Shown here: piece after piece, positions 20,003 to 27,236 of the stretch | Layout of the letters: each line of letters begins with the position of its first letter | Position numbering within the stretch: the stretch's first letter is position 1 | NCBI RefSeq assembly: GCF_000281045.1 | Contig: NW_008246104.1 | Location: 68,765 to 96,000, forward strand | Direction of reading: 5' to 3' | Origin: Saprolegnia diclina VS20 | Taxonomy: Eukaryota > Oomycota > Saprolegniomycetes > Saprolegniales > Saprolegniaceae | Length of the DNA: 27,236 nucleotides | Translations under genes and position numbers: made by a program | The notes under the pieces: generated by a model | Seen by the model: only the letters and a program-made list of their open reading frames with translations | Told to the model about the DNA's origin: nothing | Databases searched by the model: none

Positions 20003-21424
20003 CTACGGTGTGGCGGCAAGGAAGCGAACGTTGAGAAAAGCAACGAGAATGAGGCGCTTGCCCTCGGTGACGGGCGCCGCGCCGTGCACAACACGCCCGC
20101 TGTGCACCACGACGTCGCCTTGCTCGATGTGAACCTACTCGCGTCGTCAACGAAAGCGATTCAGTCGTCGGTAGAAGTACCGTTGTCTGTGTTGGGGCAA
20201 AGAACGTGCCGCCACCCACAAAGTCGGTGCGTTTGTTGAGAAGCACGTTGAACGAGAGGACCGAGCCGTCGCAGTGCAGTGCGAGATCCCGCTGGGCGTC
20301 CTGCGCCGCCTCGTACTTGACGAAAAAGAGATCTCGAAACGACAGGCGTGTTGACGCTGGGAGCTGGAAGCGCGAGAGAAGCAACGGGAAGAGTCGGTCG
20401 CTACCAGAATGCCATAGAATCTGGTACGGCAACCAGAAGTCGACGAACGCACCACAATGTGTCTTGGACCCAGTAGTGCTCACTTCGAGGAAGGCAGTAG
20501 CTCGGAAGGTCCGTCGTCGGGTACGACGTATGCCGCGTCGTGTGCCACCCCGTTACGCGCGTCGTTGCCTCGAGCTGACTCAGCACGTGCTCACATTCGG
20601 CTTGCGACCAGATTCTGGGAAAAATGCATGGCGTTGCCAACGCGTCTGGTACCTAGTCCGATTCAGACGTGCCACATTGATTGCGTTCGCACCGACAAAC
20701 TTGCTTGGTAGCGCGCCGCAGCTACTGCTTGCGCAGCCTGCTTGCGCTTCTGCAGCGACGCGACGTCGTACAGTGTCGCAGCATGGCACGCCTAATAGCA
20801 TCATCCATCGCTAAGTTGGCTGTACGATTGCGCGGTACGCACCTGCAAACGACCGATGAGGTCCATGGAGCCACCGTGGAGCTGTGCCAAGTGCACGGGC
20901 AGGTGGCCATCCAAGTCGGCGATCGCTGCAAGCGATGAGTCGGCTTCCAGAAGCAGCTGCACGAGGCCCACATTGCCGCGGAGAACGGCAAGATGCAAGG
21001 GCGTGCGCCCGCCCGACTGAATGTGCCCCACAACGCTCAAGTCCTCGGTCTGGAGACGCACGCCAATGCCCTCGATAGCGAGCAACGTTTGCGCCAACGG
21101 GTCCATGTCTGCGTCGACAGCGTAGTGCAGCGCTGCGTAGCCGTGGTTGTCGATGGCATTGACATTCACAGGTATCCTCGCACGCGCCGCGAGCACCTAA
21201 TAGCGCAGACGGAGTGGCATCGTCGTCGATGGATGCTCCGAGACTTGTACCTCCAGCGCCAGGTCTTCGTCGTACATGGAGGCGGCAAAGAGCAGCGCGT
21301 CCTGGCCCATCACCTGTAGCGGGCGGTCCATATGGACATCCGCCGAGCGCACGATGCGCTCGAGCGTCTCAACCGCCGTGCTGAGCGTCGCGAGGCCCGC
21401 CCAAGCTTCCGGCGACACCGTCAT
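20003..21424 (-). CDS. Ankyrin-repeat / 2OG-Fe(II) oxygenase fusion protein
   Basis: Exons on the minus strand: 21251-21424, 20843-21196, 20693-20791, 20470-20652, 20181-20420, 20003-20134; 393 aa from the 21424 ATG. The N-terminal part has ankyrin repeats (NHGYAALHYAVDADMDPLAQ, GGRTPLHLAVLRGNVGLVQL, DGHLPVHLAQLHGG). After a linker comes a prolyl-4-hydroxylase-like 2OG domain: IFPRIWSQAECEHVLSQLE, TSYPTTDLPSY, RDLFFVKYEA, LALHCDGSVLSFNVLLN, DFVGGGTFF, QGDVVVHSGRVVHGAAPVTE, GKRLILVAFLNV. Fe ligands H319, D321 and H367 and the 2OG-binding R377 are all present, so the enzyme should be active. The 20421-20469 intron (GTCCAA donor) is the weakest junction. Translation may start further upstream, since ankyrin-like coding traces lie at 21475-21977. 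Confidence 0.8.
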
Positions 21425-22203
21425 GCTCGAAAACCTCTCGCAAACTATAGTGCAACTTGGGTACCTTTCTTGCCCATACAAACAGCCATAGGTTTTCTCA
21501 CGACAGGCGTGTCAATGAACAGGCGCAAGGCCTCTCGCTGCCTCATCTGCGCCGATAGCACCGCTGTATGCACTGCTGCATTCGTAGGGCCAACACAGGG
21601 CCCAACACCATATCCGCAGCTTGCTACATCCGTCCGAGTCCCACCGGCAGCGACCACGTTGACAACCAGAATGGTAGACAGCGGAGGATTCGTCACCGGC
21701 GCGTGTCGTCGCCGCGTTCAAGTAGCTCCAACGCTGCCTCTACGTGCCCGCTGGTCCCATCTGCGTTATCCGTCGCATGCATGTCGGAAGCTTCATGCCT
21801 CTGCGCCCAAGTCTTCTTCGTCTCTTTGGCGCCTGCATCCTCAAGCTCCGTGGCGTTTTGCACGCAAACATGCAACGCCGGCACGTCCCGCATTTCTCTA
21901 CCTTGGGTGGCGGCGCCATGGGATACGAGGGCGCTGCACTGCGCCAAGCGTCGAGGGAGTTCCGTACGTCGTCTCAAAATCGCTGATGGTGGGTTGGCGC
22001 CAAAACCCTCTTTGTTTCGATAAAATATTTGATATGGGAGGTATGCGGTCTAAGCAGGTCTCGCATGTGATTGGTGGAAACCCATGACTGGTGCGTAGGA
22101 GCGTTTGAAATGTATTGGATTTTGACTGGTGGCGCGGTCGCTGGGTTTGGGTCTCGAGCTCAAACGATTCCGCTCACTCGGATTCCCAACTCATCTTCTG
22201 AAA
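21425..22203 (-). other. Possible 5' exons of the ankyrin-2OG gene, plus eL37 upstream region
   Basis: On the minus strand, 21484-21585 reads TNAAVHTAVLSAQMRQREAL followed by RLFIDTPVV, like an ankyrin repeat in frame with a possible donor. 21700-21749 reads GHVEAALELLERGDD, like a repeat's second helix. I could not find a phase-consistent splicing path that joins both to the exon at 21424 with confidence. They are either real upstream exons or decayed repeats. The right part (about 22000-22203) should hold the eL37 promoter; TCATCTT at 22191-22197 is initiator-like. Confidence 0.35.
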
Positions 22204-22532
22204 ATGGTACGTCGAGCGCACTGGCCGAGGTCGCAGCCGCTCACTCCTGCCTGTAGACCAAGGGTACCTCTAGTTACGGTAAGCGCCACAACAAGACCCA
22301 CACGATCTGCAGACGTTGTGGCAAGTCGTCGTACCACATCCAGAAGAGCACGTGTGGTTCGTGCGGCTACCCGGCCGCCAAGATGCGCAAGTACAACTGG
22401 TCGGCCAAGGCGCTTCGCCGCCGCACCACGGGCACGGGCCGCATGCGCTACTTGAAGACCGTCCCGCGCAAGTTCAAGAACGGCTTCCGTGAGGGCACGA
22501 AGGCTGTCTCGAAGAAGGCCGCCACCAACTAA
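22204..22532 (+). CDS. RPL37: Large-subunit ribosomal protein eL37
   Basis: Exon 1 is only the ATG (22204-22206). The intron runs 22207-22256 (GTACGT...TAG), and exon 2 is 22257-22532. The protein has 92 aa and starts [21 protein letters not shown]. It has the eL37 zinc ribbon CRRC...CGSC (C-x2-C-x14-C-x2-C), then [20 protein letters not shown] and [20 protein letters not shown], and a basic tail. It is a structural component of the 60S subunit that binds rRNA near the exit tunnel. Length and all motifs fit the family. An intron directly after the start codon is also common in eL37 genes of other eukaryotes. It is the most securely identified gene here. Confidence 0.97.
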
Positions 22533-22960
22533 ATGTGCTGCTTGCCCATGAAACCAGAGTTGGTCGGAGGAGACGACGTCGCGAGGCCAAGGCGCTGTGT
22601 GCTGCTTCGTGGCGCGCTGCAAGTTGACTGTCTCAATATCGAATCTCTTCCATTATGGAACCCCGAGAACCTCGTTCGTCCGTCTTCCCGTCGCAGGCCC
22701 GTAGGTGCCATTCGCCTACGCCGTCCCCATGGCGAGGCAAAGGTCGCGCCAAGCCAAAGGCCGCTCGCGCCGCACGTAGGATCACAGGCAGGAACCAGAT
22801 GCAGCAGCCAACTCAACAGGTCCACGCACACTTGGTGGCGAGAGTCTCCATCGCGTTGCATGCAAATGGCGTGACGAACTGGACGCTCAGCGCCGTAGGA
22901 GACAAAGTACAAGTCGAATAGATTTGGATTCAAAACACCTCGCAGGACGCAGGTTGCCAT
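22533..22960 (-). pseudogene. Probable relic of a 2OG-Fe(II) oxygenase (C-terminal part)
   Basis: The minus-strand frame reads LNPNLFDLYFVSYGAE, then MQRDGDS and VCVDLLS. This parallels the DLFFVKYEA, LHCDGS and FNVLLN of the oxygenase at 20003-21424. The first Fe ligand of HxD appears as Q (QRD). The expected GGGTFF and H/R motifs are only vaguely echoed (LWLGATFASP, GRTRFSGFH). No signal for the N-terminal part of the domain or for ankyrin repeats is seen, because the SF-assemblin-like gene begins its 3' end at 22985. I read it as a decayed fragment; chance similarity cannot be excluded. It abuts the 3' end of eL37. Confidence 0.4.
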
Positions 22961-22984
22961 GCGGAGACGCCGCTTGGCTTTGGT

Positions 22985-24073
22985 TCATTTCTCTTCGCCA
23001 AAGGTCTCGAGGATGCTCGCATGGAGGCGCTCCATGGCGCTCGAGACCTTCTCGAGGAGCTCGGCGTCCTCTGTCTCCCGCATCTCCTTCTCTTCGAGGT
23101 ACTGGTTGTACAAGGCGACGATCGTCTCGATGTGGGCGCTCTGCTTTCGCTCCGTCTAGATTGCCGTCGCATGCACGCGACCAAGGTTCACTCGTTCGTA
23201 CCTGGCGGTCGTCGGTGCGCATCGTGGCGTGAATGGCCTCTTGCAACGCGACGAATGTCGAGACGCGCCGGTCCTTTTCATCCCCGAACGCCTGTGCGGT
23301 CTTGCGCTCGTGGCCCTCGACCTGTGACGTCATCTTCTTCTCGCGCTTGAGGAGCTTGGTGTTGTCAATGTCGAACGTCTCGTGGGACTTTTCCAGCCGC
23401 CTTGTGATCGTGCCTTGGAGCGCTTCAATGATATTGGGCACAGTCACTTGGATGAACTCGTCGAAGAGCACTTGCACGTTGTTCTCGCGCGCCTCTTCGT
23501 TCGCGATCGTCTCGTCTAGCCGACCGTTGAACGCAGCGTTCGTCTTGGCCTCCATCTCGGCATACGCGTCGTCAAAAGCCGACGTGAACGAGGCCTGCAC
23601 ATCCTCCTCTTCAACGACTCGTGCAGGATGACGCAGTCAGTACCTTGAGCATCGCAATCGACTCGTCGCGCTGCCGCGTCTCGTCCGCCAGCTTGACTTC
23701 AAAGTGGTGGCCGCGTGTCAGAATTGCATCCTACATGAGCACATCAGCTGCGGTCGCACACAGCGATGTCGGCGTACAAACTGCCGCTGGATCTCGACGT
23801 TGCGGATATGCGTCGCGTCCTTGAGCTCGTCCATGTCCTCCTCGAGGTTCTCCTCGGCGGTCTCGATGAGCTCGGTGCGCTTGGACTCGAGGAGGCCATC
23901 CAGCGGCGGTTGGATCTACGTGGCGTCGCCATGAGCTGCCGGTGGCCATGCCCACAGCGCCCTACCACGCGCAGGAGCGGTCCATTGGGCGCGGCGATCG
24001 TCTCGTTGAACTTCTCGCGGTACGCCTGGAAGCCGCCATCGTCAGGCTCGGCCGCGACTTCTCGACTGCTCAT
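22985..24073 (-). CDS. SF-assemblin-like coiled-coil protein
   Basis: Exons on the minus strand: 23969-24073 (the donor may instead be 3 nt further in), 23778-23915, 23644-23730, 23202-23606, 22985-23155; about 301 aa. Nearly the whole length is a charged coiled coil after a short head (MSSREVAAEPDDGGFQAYRE). Regular clusters such as ADETRQRDESIAMLK, NEEARENNVQVLF and FGDEKDRRVSTFVALQEAI recur, and the C-terminus reads SAMERLHASILETFGEEK. This matches the size, head-rod layout and spacing of SF-assemblin/beta-giardin proteins. Those build striated fibres at basal bodies and flagellar roots, which would suit a zoosporic organism. Introns are 37-53 nt. The family is assigned by pattern; a generic basal-body coiled coil is the alternative. 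Confidence 0.6.
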
Positions 24074-24423
24074 GCAAAATGTATCTTTGGCTTGTACAAA
24101 GACAAGCGCCTGCGGTTTCACCTCCCACATTTGATCGACTGCCCATCGCTGCATTAAAATCCGATACAAACTGCAGTATGCGTTATCACAGTGTACGCAA
24201 ATAGTGTACGAAATTACTAGCGGACATGCCTTGCAGCACGTCTCGCGGCCTCGTCAGGAGAACGACCTCTGCACGGATCAGGGCATGTCTTTGTACGCAC
24301 GGAGCCGAGTTATACATCTCTTTGAGCGTTGTAGTGAGCCACGGACGTCATGGATATTCAGCCGAGATACGAGAGAAGGACACACGATTTAAGAACCACA
24401 CTATTTTACACAATAAGATACTC
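24074..24423. other. Intergenic region between the coiled-coil gene and PIF1 3' end
   Basis: No gene seen. Directly before the coiled-coil start, the minus strand reads CATTTTGCA, an initiator-like CATTYYNCA sequence; the FPR half runs into the start codon and is not conserved. Confidence 0.45.
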
Positions 24424-26874
24424 TCAGACGGCCAAGAGGCGCAAGCTTGGATGGACCCGAATGGCCTTGTTGGTCAACGGCGCCGCCAGTCGCAGGCCTA
24501 GGACGGTAAGGGTCGACAAGCGATACGAAGGGCGTGTACCTTGCAGCGACGAGATGCGGGAGAGTGCCACGTACGCTTGGCCGTACTCAAAAACCTTGCC
24601 GAGGTGCAAGATGGCGCGGTCAAACGTGAGCCCTTGGCTCTTGTGGATGCTGATGCCATAGGCCAGCGTGAGTGGGATCTACGCAGATCTGAGCAACGCA
24701 AGCGCAAATTGCTCTAGCAACCTGCTGGCGACTGGCGATAACCGAGTCGTTGGCCGTCACGCCAAACTCCTCGAGCGGAATGACTTGGGAGATGCCGTTG
24801 GTAAAGCGCACGAACGGCAACATGGCGCCCGGCGTGAAGCCCAAAATCTACATCCACATGAATACGCGTATATGTGCAAAGGCGCAGTGACGTACGACGC
24901 CGCGGGAGCCGTTGACGAGGCCATTGGCAACGGAAATCGTCTTGGTGAGCATGACCTTGGCGTTCTCTACACGGATCAGACTCGACATGCGCACCAATAT
25001 GGATATGTATACTCTTGAGAACGACACGCGTTGGCACGGGGCAGCCAAAGAGGTACTCGCGCGGTCCGCTACGTCGAGCCTCAATACGCTACCACAAGAA
25101 TGGAATCGCACCGGTCCTTTGCCGTATACTCGTGCGCCACGCCGTCCAGAGCGTGCAGGTGCTTTTGGTTCATCTAGTAGACATGTCATTGGCATCAACA
25201 GCTTCAATGAAGGTCTACCTGGAGAACGTCGGCGTTGTGCGTAAAGATGTGGATCGCGTCATCGTCGTCGTCGGTTGCCTTCTGCGTCGGATTGATTCGG
25301 TCCGTAGGTTCGACGCGCTCATTGAGCTTGGTGAGCATCTCCTGCGCAGGAGAGAGTGAGGGACGCAGCGCGAGAAGGTACATGTCTACCTGCGTGTGCG
25401 TGCCTTCTCGGATCGCATTGAGGATCGTAATGAACTCCGAGTCCTTTTGGCGAAACACTTGGTTGAGTGAGAACGTCGCCTTGATGCCCCTAGACGCGAG
25501 GTCAATAGGGTCATACCGCGAGCACGCGCAACGTACGTGTCCCAGCTCGGCGCTTCGAAACAAAAGATGGCTTGCTTGTCCGTCGTGACGGGCGGCAGCT
25601 ACCGAGCGGCAATGAAGAAGAGAAGGCGCAAGAGGCAACTGTACTTGGTAAAAATCGCCCGAGAGAATGAGCTGAATGCCACCAAAGAACGCCTGCGACT
25701 TGCGGATCTTGCGGGCGACGCCTTCGAGAAGCTCAAAGAGGTCCCCATCCAGCATAGAGATTTCGTCCACAATCAGAATCTGGGCGGCGCGCCATCTAGA
25801 TAAACCATGATGCGCTGGGACCACATGGACAACCCAGAGCATACCGGACAACGGCGTCTTTCTTGCGCTCGATCAATGCCACGACGTCATCGAGCTTGGT
25901 CGAGGGAAGCGTTGCGCTCAAGCCCGCAAAGTGGTGCAGCGTCATGCCGTCTAGCACGAGATATCAGATCGTATCGCATGCGAAAGCGTCGTACGGATGT
26001 GGTAGGCCGCGATGCCCGTCGTCGCAGTGCTGTAGAGGCCTTCCTGCGGCAGTCGCTTCTGCAGTTGTCGAAGGAGGTACGACTTGCCCGTGCCAGCTCG
26101 GCCCGTGAAGAAGACGTTTTCCTTCCGCGCCACTGCATCAATGATCTAGCTCGAACATGGTATCGCATGCGAGTGACGACGCGGGGGCACCTCTTGCTGT
26201 TCGCTGGTGAGGGCGACGCGGGACCGCTTGGTCGGCTGGGACGACGTCAGTGCACGCGCCTACATGTTCGTATGAGCCATAATGTTGTAGATGTCGTCTG
26301 GAGACAGTACCCGCGGCGGTGATGCTCGGCGCTTGCGCAACTTCTTTGCCGGCGACGGGCTCGGCGTCTTCAACACGTGGTTTGTTCGGTCGCTCAGCGG
26401 CGTCCGCATCGGCGCTGCCTGGTTCTTGAGCGGCGACACGATCCGCATCGTCGTCTTGGACATGGCGCCTTGCGTGAGCGCAAAGTCGCGGAGCGCGATT
26501 AAGTCGTCGGGCGTGCCATTGAAGAGGTTGTACTGCGTAAAGGTCGTCGCATCGCGCCTATGGTAGGCGTATGAGCCGGCAACGCGCTTGTAGCCATTGC
26601 GTACCTGATGAACGTCATCTTGCCGCGCTGGATCTGGCTAAAGTACACTATGCAACATTGGAGCATGAGGCGTCGACGGCGCATCGTGCGGCGCACCTTC
26701 GGCCGACGGTGTCCGGATCGCCATCTTGGCACCCGCCGCAAGAACCTGGAGGCCGCCCGCGCGCTTGAGGATGCGAACGCCACGAAGCGACTTGGACGAC
26801 TTGCGCTGGCCCGTCGCTGTGCTGGCGACTTGCACGTCGAGGTCGCATCGGTACCCAGCGTCGACGTTCTCCAT
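24424..26874 (-). CDS. PIF1: PIF1-family 5'-3' DNA helicase (15 exons)
   Basis: Exons on the minus strand: 26697-26874, 26605-26647, 26311-26557, 26191-26259, 25995-26145, 25845-25950, 25645-25795, 25537-25598, 25219-25489, 25112-25173, 25013-25068, 24896-24966, 24722-24847, 24540-24678, 24424-24497; 601 aa, every junction phase-consistent. After a poorly conserved N-terminus come the SF1B motifs in order: LTSEQQEIIDAV (Q motif), GRAGTGKS (Walker A, 194-201), [16 protein letters not shown] (274-278), [58 protein letters not shown] and [18 protein letters not shown]1 unwinds G-quadruplexes and R-loops and acts at telomeres, forks and in mitochondria. A complete motif set, a single copy and no Rep or terminal sequences argue for the host gene rather than a Helitron. 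Confidence 0.95.
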
Positions 26875-27236
26875 GGCCAAATCCCAATTGCTGCAACTCG
26901 AAATCCACCGCGCGTTTGAAATTTTAAAAACGACTCGCTTTTGATTGGCTGTTTGAAAAATACTTGCTCCTGATTGGCGGAATCTTTATTGCAAGCAGAG
27001 GACCATCCCGCCAGAAGTGCATCACGCCCGAGCGCTGCGGGTCGATCCCAAATGGAACTGCATGGGTCTTTGGATAGTTGCAGCAGTTAGATATGCGCCA
27101 AACGTGCTCGGATAAAAGCGGCTTCAACCTACAAGACTGCTACAAGCGATCGACGTGCGATCAGTCGCACAGAGCTCTCACAGATTTCTGCTAGCGTTAG
27201 AGTATCACGCCCTTAGTACCACCAAAGCTCTCGCTA
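26875..27236. promoter_or_regulatory. Upstream region of PIF1 with two CCAAT boxes
   Basis: No gene is seen to the window end. On the minus strand, CCAATCA occurs twice (CCAAT at 26944-26948 and 26973-26977), 70 and 99 bp upstream of the PIF1 ATG, in the direction of transcription. An AT-rich stretch (26921-26935) lies between them and the start. CCAAT boxes bind NF-Y in eukaryotes; use here is inferred. Confidence 0.45.

Noticed and set aside
21900-21930. Alternative start reading MAPPPKVEKCGTCRRC on the minus strand (zinc-finger-like)
   Set aside because: The two CxxC-like pairs are not followed by a second ligand pair at usual spacing. The frame stops after about 60 codons with no plausible splice.
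24424-26874. Helitron origin of the PIF1-like helicase
   Set aside because: No Rep/HUH motifs, no Helitron termini noticed, many introns, and the N- and C-terminal parts match cellular PIF1.

Overview
The window looks like a gene-dense stretch of an oomycete nuclear genome, most likely Saprolegniales-like (inference). The evidence is: GC-rich coding sequence split by very short introns (about 35-65 nt, many with GTAC donors); matches to the oomycete initiator/FPR core promoter GCTCATTYYNCAWTTT just upstream of several start codons; flagellar genes together with a fungal/oomycete-type DUF4246 domain; and a tandem pair of APC amino acid permeases with a soluble C-terminal domain. I see no CRISPR array, insertion sequence, retroelement, rRNA or convincing tRNA.

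Layout, left to right. (1) 2-304: 3' end of a secreted or anchored protein gene whose complete paralogue lies at 5311-6633. (2) 1048-4526: a 12-exon gene for an ankyrin-repeat protein ending in a DUF4246 domain, with almost one exon per repeat. (3) 5311-6633: secreted Gly/His-, Pro/Ala-, Tyr- and Cys-rich protein. (4) 6809-7117: CENP-X/MHF2. (5) 7133-9461, minus: 11-exon coiled-coil protein resembling outer dynein arm docking proteins (ODA1/CCDC114/CCDC63). (6) 9731-11490: SNW1/SKIP splicing factor, divergent from (5). (7) 11588-11887, minus: small basic helical protein; its paralogue is at 18747-19058, plus. (8) 13010-15163 and 15628-17856: tandem APC transporters. (9) 20003-21424, minus, with possible further 5' exons: ankyrin repeats fused to a 2OG-Fe(II) oxygenase. 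(10) 22204-22532: ribosomal protein eL37. (11) 22533-22960, minus: probable relic of a 2OG oxygenase. (12) 22985-24073, minus: SF-assemblin-like coiled coil. (13) 24424-26874, minus: 15-exon PIF1 helicase.

There is no operon logic. Housekeeping nuclear genes (SNW1, PIF1, CENP-X, eL37) are mixed with zoospore/flagellar genes (docking complex, striated-fibre protein) and lineage-specific genes (secreted protein array, small basic pair, ankyrin-dioxygenase fusions). The most interesting features are the two ankyrin-dioxygenase architectures about 15 kb apart, the one-repeat-per-exon gene, the patchy gene conversion in the transporter pair (including intron sequence), and the recurring core promoter motif. 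Exon boundaries were set by eye, using phase, GT-AG ends and family alignment from memory.
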